Positions 16,330 through 23,826 of a stretch of DNA of 43,355 bases are shown here, in pieces. Origin of the DNA: CAZGMJ01 sp964526785 (GTDB taxonomy: Bacteria; Planctomycetota; Phycisphaerae; Sedimentisphaerales; Anaerobacaceae); NCBI GenBank assembly GCA_964526785.1, contig CAZGMJ010000044.1:1-43355 (forward strand). The letters run 5' to 3'. Under the pieces are notes generated by a model. That model was not told the origin of the DNA. It did no database searches and saw only the letters and a list, made by a program, of their open reading frames with translations. How positions within the stretch are numbered: the stretch's first letter is position 1; every line of letters begins with the position of its first letter. Both the position numbers and the translations under genes were made by a program.

Positions 16330-17313
16330 ATGAGTCCATCTCCGAAAGAGCGGAAGAGATCGAACAGAGTGCGGTATTCCTTTCTGAAGATACTGACCGG
16401 CTCGGATCTGTCCCGCCGAAGACTGCCGCTGATGTCGCTTACAGGCGATGCGGACGGTCCGATCGTGTGGCTCACCGGATGCGTACACGGCGATGAAGTC
16501 ACCGGCATGGTCGTCATCCAGGAAGTCTTCAAGCAAGTCCGGCGGCACGATTGCGTGCGCGGAACCATCAACGCGTTTCCGCTGGTCAATCCGATTGGTT
16601 TCGAAACGGGCTCGCGGGATATCACCCTGAGCCGGGAGGACCTCAATCGTTCGTTCCCGGGCAAGCCCGACGGATCGCTGGCCGAGCGCATTGCGTGCCG
16701 AATCTTCGACGCCATCGAGCGTACAGAACCCGATCTGGTGCTCGATCTGCACAACGACTGGCAGAAGTCCATCCCCTATACGGTGCTCGATCCGAAGCCG
16801 GACCAGGCGGCTTCGCCCGCCTACAGAAGGGCCAGAATTGCGGCCGAGCATTCCGGCTTCGTCACGGTACTGGACGACGAGCACGTCAAGAACTCCTTCA
16901 CCTACAGCCTGCTCAACCGCGGGGTCGCGGCACTGACGATTGAGCTGGGCGAATCGTACATCGTCAATGAAATCAATGTCGCCTACGGGGTAGGATGCAT
17001 TCTGTCGATTCTGCAACACCTGGGGATAATCGACCGGACCGGCGACCTCCGGACATTTGCGGCGCCGCCGGAAGCAAAAGGTCGATTGTTGAAGTATTCG
17101 TCGGAAACAGTCAGCACCGCCAGCGGCATCATCCGCTTTCTTACCCGGCCGGGTGATATCATAAGACAGGGCCAGCCCGTCGCGCGCGTGTACAACGCCT
17201 TTGGGAAACTGCAGGATACGATCGCCAGCCCGTGCGACGCAATCGTTCTGAGCCACTGCGATTCCTCCGTCGCGTTTCCCGGTGTGCCGGTGGTGGCCAT
17301 CGCAGTACTGTAA
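16330..17313 (+). CDS. Zinc-dependent deacylase of the succinylglutamate desuccinylase/aspartoacylase family
   Basis: 327 residues. The M14-related fold is recognisable from the zinc ligands His53 and Glu56 in GCVHGDEVTG, the NAFPLVNPIGF and SREDLNRSFPG segments, a third ligand His141 in LDLHN, and the acidic ELGE near Glu208. The C-terminal part (about 260-327) is a beta domain of the type seen in these enzymes (GIIRFLTRPGDIIRQGQPVARV). The family removes acyl groups from amino acids or peptides; the substrate here is unknown. The frame is open from 16249, but the ATG at 16330 has GGAGGAG upstream. It converges on comF. Confidence 0.87.
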   Translation: MSPSPKERKRSNRVRYSFLKILTGSDLSRRRLPLMSLTGDADGPIVWLTGCVHGDEVTGMVVIQEVFKQVRRHDCVRGTINAFPLVNPIGFETGSRDITLSREDLNRSFPGKPDGSLAERIACRIFDAIERTEPDLVLDLHNDWQKSIPYTVLDPKPDQAASPAYRRARIAAEHSGFVTVLDDEHVKNSFTYSLLNRGVAALTIELGESYIVNEINVAYGVGCILSILQHLGIIDRTGDLRTFAAPPEAKGRLLKYSSETVSTASGIIRFLTRPGDIIRQGQPVARVYNAFGKLQDTIASPCDAIVLSHCDSSVAFPGVPVVAIAVL

Positions 17314-17402
17314 GCCCAGATCCCTCAAGGCCAACCCGCCGTATCCAGCACGAGCTTCTCTGCCCGGCAACACCGCGCACCAGTGGGCAGGACGCATCCG
17401 TG

Positions 17403-18140
17403 TCAGTTCGTCTTCTGGCCGGCGACGGCAAGCACCAGAGCGTACACGTATCGCGCACCCGCGTCTTTCAATACGGACGCGCATTCATGCAGCGTAGCCC
17501 CGGTGGTCTTGATATCGTCAACCAGGCACACCGCCCTGCCGGCGAATCGGTGGCCTCTGCGCACGGCAAACGCCCCGGCGACGTTGCGCCTGCGCGCCGC
17601 ATCGCTTGCCATGGCCGGCTGCATCTTCGTTCGCCGCATGCGCACCAGCTCCGTGCTGATCTTCACGCCGGACGGCTTGATTCGTTTGGCCAGGACGAGC
17701 GATTGATTGTAGCCGCGAGTCACGCGGCGCGTCCAGTGCAGGGGGACGGGAACCAGCAGATCCATATCGCGTTCGAAGCCGCCGCCTTCCAGCGCCGCGC
17801 CGGCCATGCGGCCAAGCAGCGCGTCGAGCTCGGTCCTGCCGTTCTTGAACGCCACGATCATGTGCTGAAGGCTCTCGGCATAGACCCCCGCCCGCACGAT
17901 CGCATCGAAGGCAAATGCCTTGTCCCGACAGTGGGCGCATCCCCCGTCGAGCAGGGCGAATCGGCTTGCGTCGCGCCCGCAACGACGGCAATAGTCGCCC
18001 TGTGCGCAGGCAAGCAGCTCGTCCCAGCACTGCCGGCACAAGCCGTCGGCATCTTCGCTTACGCTCGTTCTGCAGTTCACGCAGACCGCGGGCCAGAGCA
18101 GTTGATTGACACCGGCCGCGACATGACGGGCCGAGCGCAC
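17403..18140 (-). CDS. comF: ComF family protein (amidophosphoribosyltransferase-like)
   Basis: ComF has an N-terminal zinc-ribbon and a C-terminal phosphoribosyltransferase domain and is needed for DNA uptake in competent bacteria. Here CVNC, CRQC, CRRCGRD and CAHC form the zinc ribbon within about the first 80 residues. FKNGR, VPVPLHWTRRVTRGYNQS and the PRPP-binding loop VCLVDDIKTTGAT follow. The start is uncertain. The frame stays open to a TTG at 18221, which would overlap the preceding gene. A good promoter at 18177-18206 makes the GTG at 18140 (245 residues, about 20 before the first cysteine pair, as usual) or a nearly leaderless GTG at 18170 more likely. It follows the riboswitch operon on the same strand but probably has its own promoter. 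Confidence 0.85.
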   Translation of the reverse strand: MRSARHVAAGVNQLLWPAVCVNCRTSVSEDADGLCRQCWDELLACAQGDYCRRCGRDASRFALLDGGCAHCRDKAFAFDAIVRAGVYAESLQHMIVAFKNGRTELDALLGRMAGAALEGGGFERDMDLLVPVPLHWTRRVTRGYNQSLVLAKRIKPSGVKISTELVRMRRTKMQPAMASDAARRRNVAGAFAVRRGHRFAGRAVCLVDDIKTTGATLHECASVLKDAGARYVYALVLAVAGQKTN

Positions 18141-18176
18141 ACACCGGTCTTTGACTTGCGCCGTTTCCACGGCCGC

Positions 18177-18206
18177 ATTATACCGCCGGTCGTTATCGAA
18201 GATCAA
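18177..18206 (-). promoter_or_regulatory. Promoter for comF inside the end of the prepilin-like gene
   Basis: On the minus strand TTGATC (18206-18201), 18 bases, then a perfect TATAAT (18182-18177). The expected transcription start is near 18170. The promoter overlaps the last codons of the upstream gene, whose stop is at 18193. Confidence 0.6.
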
Positions 18207-19017
18207 ACAGCGAATTGTCAACCGGCTCGAACCAGCCGAGGTTCACCTTCGATGCATCCACCCCGTAGACGTTCTCGCCGCTACGTTCAGCCATCCCGGC
18301 CTCGCCAACGTGACCATCCGCCCAGCCTGTGTTGGCGCGCGCATTGTGCCGGAAATGAATGGATGGAGACATGTAGAAGCTCTGGAGAACCTCGCCGTTG
18401 CACACGCTGAACGGCGGTTCGGCAAAGGAATACTCGATGTACGTCCCGTCGTCGTTGGACATGGCGGTATCGGCGAACATCAGCGTGGCGGCGGGAGTGC
18501 GGACTTCCGTCGTGCATGTCGTCCGGGCATACGCCTTGCGCCAGGTGCGAGGGTCGTTCAACCCGCTCTGCCACAGACGGCTGCCGATGTACAGCATGTT
18601 GTACCCGTAGCCGCCGCACCCCTGCTCGAAATTCGCATCCCAACGCTCGCCTTCCACGAAATCAATCTTCTCCGGACATTCCTTGACCTGCCCGTCGCCG
18701 AGATATGCAGTCAGCGGCGCACCGTTAGGCTCGAACGGCTCGTCGAGTTGCTCGCGCATCCCGTGCCAGCGGTGCAGACCCGCATCGTCCCACATGTCGC
18801 TCGCGGCGGCGGCGTAGAAGCCGTCGTTCTCCTGGGCGTAAGATATGTTGGCCAGCACGAGTTGGCGAACGTTCGACCGGCACACGATGGCTTTTGCACT
18901 CGAACGGGCCAGCGCCAGTGCGGGCAATATGATCCCCATCAGCAGCGCGATCACCGCAATGACCACCAGCAGTTCGATCAGGCTGAATCCCCGTTTGTCT
19001 GCGTACTGCGATTTCAT
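18193..19017 (-). CDS. Prepilin-like protein with H-X9-DG motif
   Basis: 274 residues. The N-terminus is a type IV prepilin signal: a short basic leader ending in Gly10, then FSLIELLVVIAVIALL with the conserved Glu at position 5 of the mature protein, cut and methylated by a prepilin peptidase. Near the C-terminus HNARANTGWADGHVG fits the H-X9-DG motif of the large planctomycete family of prepilin-processing-associated proteins. These are exported and likely membrane-anchored; their function is unknown. The ATG at 19017 overlaps the upstream stop by 4 bases (ATGA), so it is translationally coupled to the cell-surface protein gene and is the third gene of the cobalamin-riboswitch operon. Confidence 0.9.
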   Translation of the reverse strand: MKSQYADKRGFSLIELLVVIAVIALLMGIILPALALARSSAKAIVCRSNVRQLVLANISYAQENDGFYAAAASDMWDDAGLHRWHGMREQLDEPFEPNGAPLTAYLGDGQVKECPEKIDFVEGERWDANFEQGCGGYGYNMLYIGSRLWQSGLNDPRTWRKAYARTTCTTEVRTPAATLMFADTAMSNDDGTYIEYSFAEPPFSVCNGEVLQSFYMSPSIHFRHNARANTGWADGHVGEAGMAERSGENVYGVDASKVNLGWFEPVDNSLFDLR

Positions 19018-20165
19018 TGGCCTGCCCACGCTTCCTTTGCCAGCCATTGGGCTGCGAATTGAGCAACGTCCAGCACATCTACGGTCAAATCCGCTCCGGC
19101 TAAATCGCACCGTTGCGTCCATCCGTCCCGGCCGAAGTGACTGTCCCATGCCCCGGCCAGCACCGCAAAGTCGAACGCATCGACGATACCGTTGAGATCG
19201 ATATCGGCGCTGTATTGCTGAGGATGCAGGACGCCGACCGCCTCAAGATCGAATCCGCCGGACCCCCATGTGACCCACGCATCATAGACCGCATGGTTCT
19301 GCGCATAGGAGTCCCAATCCGGCCAGGTTGCCGGATCGATATGCGCAACTGCCTCATCGGTGAAATCACCACTGCCCGGCACATCGACGATGCGCACATA
19401 GCAGATGTCGTTTAGATCGACCGCACCGCTTGTCACAAGCGTATGTTCTCTCAGATCTGCCAGATCAAAAGGCGTACCGGTGCAAATGCTGTTGCCGTTG
19501 GCATGCTTGCCGGCGAGATTGTGCACGTCGCTGACGTCGATTGTGCCGTAAGGGCCAACGCGCGCCTCGGTCAGCGAGACGCAGGGAAAACGCGCGAAAT
19601 CGATGCCGTTCGACGAAACCTCGACATATGCCAACTCCGCGAGCATCTGGCCGCTGGCGGAACCCGCCGACGTATTGTACGCGGAGATCAGGCCGTTCTC
19701 GAACACTGCGAAGTCGTAGCCCGCCCCATTGCGGATGTGGTTCGGATCGCCCGGCCGGGCCGGATCGCCGAAGATCAGCGTGATGTGTCCGGGCTCGGCC
19801 CCAGCCGCGATTTCCGTCCCATCCAGATCTCCCAGACTGACGATGTCGAATCGGTCTCCGGTCGCGGGTCCCACCGCCCTATCCGGATCGTTCCAAACGT
19901 CGCTGCCGACCCATTCGGTATCCGCGGGCAGATAGTCCACATACCCTCGCGCCCAACCCCGAAAGATCGGATTCAGCACGGCGTTGGCATCCTGGGGCCC
20001 GGCCCACTGCCGGCGATCGAACGGATTGACGAACCCGCTGACCCCTCGCTGAGCATAAGGCCCCGCATGCGCCCGGCCGCTCGCCCAGACGACCACCATC
20101 GCGAGCACAAAACAGGCGGCAGGGATACTGCGACATCGTACAGAATGTCCGGCGTGCTTATACAC
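19014..20165 (-). CDS. Cell-surface protein with C-terminal dockerin-like repeats
   Basis: 383 residues. The GTG at 20165 follows a strong AGGAGGA site 3 bases away and overlaps the previous gene by 8 bases; a longer frame exists but lacks support. After a signal peptide ending AGRAHA-type sequence (ASGRAHAG) comes a beta-rich domain of about 270 residues with VSLGDLDGTEI, ITLIFGDPARPGDP and AGYDFAVFENGLIS. This domain recurs in surface proteins of planctomycetes and Bacteroidota; its ligand is not known. The last 70 residues hold two dockerin-like calcium loops (DIDLNGIVDAFDFAVLAGAW and DLTVDVLDVAQFAAQWL). It sits between a DUF4465 gene and a prepilin-like gene in a B12-riboswitch operon. 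Confidence 0.82.
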   Translation of the reverse strand: MYKHAGHSVRCRSIPAACFVLAMVVVWASGRAHAGPYAQRGVSGFVNPFDRRQWAGPQDANAVLNPIFRGWARGYVDYLPADTEWVGSDVWNDPDRAVGPATGDRFDIVSLGDLDGTEIAAGAEPGHITLIFGDPARPGDPNHIRNGAGYDFAVFENGLISAYNTSAGSASGQMLAELAYVEVSSNGIDFARFPCVSLTEARVGPYGTIDVSDVHNLAGKHANGNSICTGTPFDLADLREHTLVTSGAVDLNDICYVRIVDVPGSGDFTDEAVAHIDPATWPDWDSYAQNHAVYDAWVTWGSGGFDLEAVGVLHPQQYSADIDLNGIVDAFDFAVLAGAWDSHFGRDGWTQRCDLAGADLTVDVLDVAQFAAQWLAKEAWAGQ

Positions 20166-20931
20166 GGCTCCTCCTGCGAACCGCCGCCAAAGCTCCCACA
20201 CACAGCAGCACAAAGGTCGCCGGCTCTGGAATAGCGGTATCGACGGCAAAATAGGCGGGCGTGTTCATACCCCAGTCCCCCACGTCGCTCGAACTCAGCG
20301 CAAACTCCAGCGACTGCACCACACCGAGCGAACTGGTATCGACGTATTGCCACGCATCGACGATGTAATCCTCGCCGCTGTCGGCAAAGCGAAAATCGGC
20401 GAGATAGAAGTCGACGCTGCCGAGGCTTTCGTCCTCGCCGTCCCTTCCCGTGATCGTCAGAAGAAACCAGTCCGGTTCGTCGCCGGCCTCGCCCCCGAAC
20501 TGTCTGGCGGGCGGTGCATCACCCCGCAACATCGAGTAGTATGCGAAGTTGTTGTTCGTGACGTACAGGCCCTCGACGACCATCGGCGTCTTGAGCGTCA
20601 TGGTCGGCGGTTCGGCCCAGCCCACGTAGCCTATCGCATAATTAGCCGATCCGCCCTGGCCCGAACCGGCGATGGCGTTGTACTGCGCGCCGAAGCCCGA
20701 CGCGGTCGCATCCGTGATGTTCGAATACGCAAAGCCGTCCCACGAACCGTACTGCGAATTATAGTTGTTGTTGAAATACGCCCCCCCGCTGCTGAATCCC
20801 CCCGACAGATCCGAGCCGTTCCAATAGGATTCGCTCTCGAGCGGCAAATCCTCGAAATCCACCAACGCCGCCGCCGACATACTCGACAACCCCACTGCCA
20901 CCATCAACACCCACAAACATCTCGAAGCCAT
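20158..20931 (-). CDS. DUF4465 domain protein with PEP-CTERM sorting signal
   Basis: 257 residues. A signal peptide (WVLMVAVGLSSMSAAA) is followed by one DUF4465 domain: VDFEDLPLESESYWNGSD, SGGAYFNNNYN, SWDGFAYSN, YAIGYVGWAEPP, GLYVTNNNFAYYSML, PDWFLLTITGRD, VDFYLADFRF and LSSSDVGDWGMNTPAYFAVD. The last 24 residues are a PEP-CTERM anchor: IPEP, a hydrophobic helix, then RRRSR, so the protein is sorted to the cell surface by an exosortase. I recall, but could not check, that B12-binding surface lipoproteins of Bacteroides (BtuH type) carry this domain. The ATG at 20931 has AAAGGAGGAG upstream. It is the first gene after the cobalamin riboswitch. Confidence 0.9.
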   Translation of the reverse strand: MASRCLWVLMVAVGLSSMSAAALVDFEDLPLESESYWNGSDLSGGFSSGGAYFNNNYNSQYGSWDGFAYSNITDATASGFGAQYNAIAGSGQGGSANYAIGYVGWAEPPTMTLKTPMVVEGLYVTNNNFAYYSMLRGDAPPARQFGGEAGDEPDWFLLTITGRDGEDESLGSVDFYLADFRFADSGEDYIVDAWQYVDTSSLGVVQSLEFALSSSDVGDWGMNTPAYFAVDTAIPEPATFVLLCVGALAAVRRRSRV

Positions 20932-20983
20932 CTTCAGCTCCTCCTTTCCATGGCGACCCTTCACGCGAGGATCGCAAGCCAAT

Positions 20984-21017
20984 AAAAAAACCATCGCTCC
21001 CGCAGAGGACGCGACGG
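20984..21017 (-). terminator. Candidate riboswitch-controlled intrinsic terminator
   Basis: On the minus strand an 11-base stem (arms 21017-21007 and 21001-20991, one mismatch, two G-U pairs) with a 5-base loop is followed by seven T (20990-20984). It lies between the cobalamin riboswitch and the first start codon (20931), where an attenuator controlled by the riboswitch is expected. Confidence 0.75.
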
Positions 21018-21112
21018 TTCCATGCTATCAGCCGAAAAGGACGTTCGTTTCGTGTACGCCGGCTTGCACACCGCACGTGCGTTCCATACCGCGAGAACAC
21101 AACCAGTGCTAA

Positions 21113-21305
21113 CGACCACAGGCAGGTTTTCTGACTTGCGTTCTACCTCGCGATTCCTTCCCATCCCGGCGGGACAGTGGTTTCGACATCTCTCGGATTT
21201 CCGATTCGCCATCGGAACGAACGCTTACAGCGGCGCGACCGTCGCGGATTTTCACCGCGTTCCCATTTTCACAATTCCGGCAAACTGCCCGGAACCTGCA
21301 ATCGA
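21113..21305 (-). promoter_or_regulatory. Cobalamin riboswitch
   Basis: Read on the minus strand, the order of conserved blocks matches the adenosylcobalamin-type aptamer: AGGTTCCGG, AAAATGGGAACGCGGTGAAA, ATCCGCGAC, GGTCGCGCCGCTGTAAGCG (the B12 box), CCACTG, GGGATGGGAAGG, and AGTCAGAAAACCTGCC near the 3' end. It is the leader of the DUF4465, surface-protein and prepilin-like genes. With a terminator between it and the first gene, it most likely turns the operon off when cobalamin is plentiful. No B12 synthesis or known transport gene follows. Confidence 0.95.
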
Positions 21306-21552
21306 TTGTTACTTTGCCAAAGAGCAGTAATGATAGTGTTTAACACAACCGGCGCGATTGTGCAAGAGAAATCTGCCTGTTTTGACGCGATGCGCCCCCG
21401 CGACACCGCCTCTGCCGACGGCTTCGGCAGCCCGCACCCGCCGGAAAACCTGCGCAAAGCGCAATGGAAATGCGGCACAAGCCCCTTCATCCTCGTGCCG
21501 CACTCGACTCTCGATCACCCTCGTGATCTTCAGATTGTCCATCCCTCCGCCG

Positions 21553-22311
21553 TTAGCGATTGAGATAGATGATAATGCCTCCCAGAACCAGAATCGCCGT
21601 AAAGCACAGACTCATCGACCCAACCAGCGCCCAGAGGAACCGCTTGTTCTGCTTCGAGACGACGTACTTGAGGTGCCTGTCGCTTACCGCGAAAGTCCTG
21701 TTCATCTGGCGAATACCGTCGGTCTGGCTCTCGGTATTCTGGTTCAGCCGTCCGAACATCTCCCGCAGGTTGCCGAGATTCTCGACCATCTGTACATCCG
21801 TATCGGCCGAGGCGGCAAGCTGATGGTTGATCGCCGCCAGCGCATCGGTCTGCCGGGCCGTCTCAGCAGGTATCTTGCCGACCACATCGGCGAACTGCTC
21901 CTGCTTGGCGCTGCTGGCCCGCAATTCATCGAGCAGCTTCTCGGTCGCCTGCTTCTGCCCGTCGAGCGCTTCGGGGAATGCCTGCATCCACTCGGGCAGT
22001 TTCTCCAGCCGGGTCATCAACTCCTGATGCTGCGAGACCTGCCGGTTCAGATGCGAGTTGATACCGTCCAACTGCTTGAGCAGATCGTTGAAACCTTCCT
22101 GCAACTTCTCCATCGCGTCCCGGCGTTCGGTGTGCGGCACGGTCTTGACCATATACTTGCCCTCGCCCTGGTCGTCGTTCTGGGGATCGCCGGGCTCGGC
22201 GTCCTGCAACAGACCCTCTTCATCAACGTCCGGTTCCGACTCGAACATGCTCGCAAGACGGTTTATTCGCAGCCAGTTGCTCGTTCCTGTCCAGATTTGT
22301 TTCAGCGTCAT
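21553..22311 (-). CDS. Coiled-coil protein with C-terminal membrane helix, unknown function
   Basis: 252 residues, not recognised as a named family. An acidic N-terminal stretch (about 22-52) is followed by long charged helices rich in Q, E, L and K (about 60-205), which should form a coiled coil. A single C-terminal membrane helix (about 224-250: WALVGSMSLCFTAILVLGGIIIY) ends the protein, so most of it would be cytoplasmic and tail-anchored. The ATG at 22311 has AGGAC and AAGG upstream; the frame could extend to 22341. It lies upstream of the cobalamin riboswitch on the same strand, with 247 bases between. Shape resembles chemoreceptor-like or scaffold proteins, but no motif supports either. 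Confidence 0.7.
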   Translation of the reverse strand: MTLKQIWTGTSNWLRINRLASMFESEPDVDEEGLLQDAEPGDPQNDDQGEGKYMVKTVPHTERRDAMEKLQEGFNDLLKQLDGINSHLNRQVSQHQELMTRLEKLPEWMQAFPEALDGQKQATEKLLDELRASSAKQEQFADVVGKIPAETARQTDALAAINHQLAASADTDVQMVENLGNLREMFGRLNQNTESQTDGIRQMNRTFAVSDRHLKYVVSKQNKRFLWALVGSMSLCFTAILVLGGIIIYLNR

Positions 22312-22735
22312 CCTTGTACGTCCTATAACAGATAACAACATTGCTTCTCATACAGTCCGGTTCGTCCTCTAATGAAGACTGTCCCACCATAGATAGAATC
22401 GGGAAGGGCGGCATTTTTGCTTGAGTCAAAACGCGGACAATCGGCCGCGTCACTGCCAAAAACAGCGGGGAGGTGACAATGAACCCCGGGCATCGTCCGG
22501 TGTAAGTCCAATGCGCCCATAGCGATATGCACATACATCCTGGCGCAACACCGCCAAAAAAGTTTTTGGCGGGATTTTCGCCGCACTCGCGCCGCCTCGC
22601 CGCGATCTTGTCCGGCCGTGCAAAGTCCGGAGATACACGCACCAGGTTTCACAACAAACCACCATGCCGCGTCACAACAGAACCGCGCCCCTGCACAGGT
22701 TCCGCCGATTCTATCGGACTGCCGCGATGGCCGCA
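22312..22735. other. Gene-free region with a perfect hairpin
   Basis: This gap separates two divergent genes. It holds a near-perfect inverted repeat at 22551-22572 and an 8-codon open frame (22479-22505) preceded by GGGGAGG, which may be chance. Longer open frames here have no recognisable protein content. Confidence 0.5.
22551..22572. repeat. Inverted repeat with 2-base loop
   Basis: CCGCCAAAAA, then AG, then TTTTTGGCGG: a perfect 10-bp stem. No clean T run follows on the plus strand, so it is an uncertain terminator; it could be a protein-binding palindrome. Confidence 0.7.
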
Positions 22736-22764
22736 TTGGCTTTCGTCGCAATAACGGTTAGAAT
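22736..22764 (+). promoter_or_regulatory. Candidate promoter for the FAH-family gene
   Basis: TTGGCT (4 of 6), a 17-base spacer and TAGAAT (5 of 6), ending 55 bases before the ATG at 22820. Confidence 0.5.
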
Positions 22765-22819
22765 GCACCGCAATCACGATCAGACGGAATGAATAACCTC
22801 GCATAAGAAGGAATGGCGT

Positions 22820-23767
22820 ATGAAACTGGTCAGTTTCGAGCGAGCAGGTTCGATCTCCTGCGGAATTCTCACCGATAACGGCGTTCTGGATATCGCGGCT
22901 GCCTGGACCGCAGAACAGCCCCCGCGAAGCGTCAAACAAATCCTTCGGCGCGGCCCCCAATGCCTCGACCGGCTCGCCGAACTTGCAGAATCGGGCGAAC
23001 ACCTGCTTGCTCTCGATGCCGTCAGACTTGTGGCCCCGATACCTCGCCCCGGCAAGTGCCTGGCGCTGGCGGGCAACTACAGCGAACATATTAAGGAAGC
23101 AAGCGTCACACGGGGCTATAAGGTCGGCCTTTCCGATTCGCCCCGCATGAGCACCACGCCCAGACCCTTCATCATGCCCCCGACCGCCGTGGCCGGGCCG
23201 GACGATACGATTCCGTGGCCCGTCTACAGCGAGACGATCGATTACGAACTCGAGCTGGCAATCGTCATCGGAAAGACGATCAGGCAGATCGGACCCGATC
23301 AGGCGGCCGCCGCCGTGGCGGGCTATACAATCGCTAACGACATCTCCGCCCGGACGGTAACCTTCAAAGCCGGACGTGCCGAGCGGCCCTGGGATGAGTT
23401 CTACGACTGGCTCAACGGCAAGTGGGCGGACGGCTTTCTGCCCATGGGGCCGTACGTCCTGACGGCCGACGAAGTCGAAGACGTCCAGAACCTCAAAATG
23501 GAGCTGAAAGTCAACGGCCGCGTCCGCCAGAACGCCAACACCGCCCGGATGATCTATGCGGTCGCCGATATCGTCTCCTTCCTCAGCCACCTGATGACGC
23601 TCGAACCGGGCGATGTAATAGCAACCGGAACCCCCTCCGGAGTCGGCCTGGCCACCGGCGACTACCTGAAGGCAGGCGACGTCATCGAAGCGTCCATCGA
23701 AAAGCTCGGCACTCTTACCAACACGCTCGGACCAAAACCCGAGCAGTTCTATACGCCGCTGAAATAG
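22820..23767 (+). CDS. Fumarylacetoacetate hydrolase (FAH) family protein
   Basis: 315 residues. The C-terminal two thirds is an FAH fold. Metal ligands are expected in the YELELAIVIGK segment (Glu near 142-144) and near the GYTIANDISAR motif, and the LEPGDVIATGTPSGVG segment is characteristic. The N-terminal part (1-70) is the small domain common in acylpyruvase-like members. The family cleaves or decarboxylates beta-keto acids from aromatic or sugar-acid breakdown; the substrate is unknown. GAAGGA precedes the ATG. The next gene, a GH32, begins 59 bases after its stop, so both may be on one transcript. An alternative is a ureidoglycolate lyase-like or oxaloacetate decarboxylase activity. 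Confidence 0.88.
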   Translation: MKLVSFERAGSISCGILTDNGVLDIAAAWTAEQPPRSVKQILRRGPQCLDRLAELAESGEHLLALDAVRLVAPIPRPGKCLALAGNYSEHIKEASVTRGYKVGLSDSPRMSTTPRPFIMPPTAVAGPDDTIPWPVYSETIDYELELAIVIGKTIRQIGPDQAAAAVAGYTIANDISARTVTFKAGRAERPWDEFYDWLNGKWADGFLPMGPYVLTADEVEDVQNLKMELKVNGRVRQNANTARMIYAVADIVSFLSHLMTLEPGDVIATGTPSGVGLATGDYLKAGDVIEASIEKLGTLTNTLGPKPEQFYTPLK

Positions 23768-23826
23768 CTCAAACGAATACCATACGCAACAGTCTGGCAC
23801 TTGCGATTCATTGGAAAGGACACGCC

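Noticed and set aside
18183..18221. TTGACA at 18221 as the -35 of the comF promoter
   Set aside because: It is 33 bases from TATAAT, too far; TTGATC at 18 bases fits better.
22323..22751. Open frames on the minus strand in the gap before the FAH-family gene
   Set aside because: Cysteine- and arginine-rich composition, no start signal, no known family.
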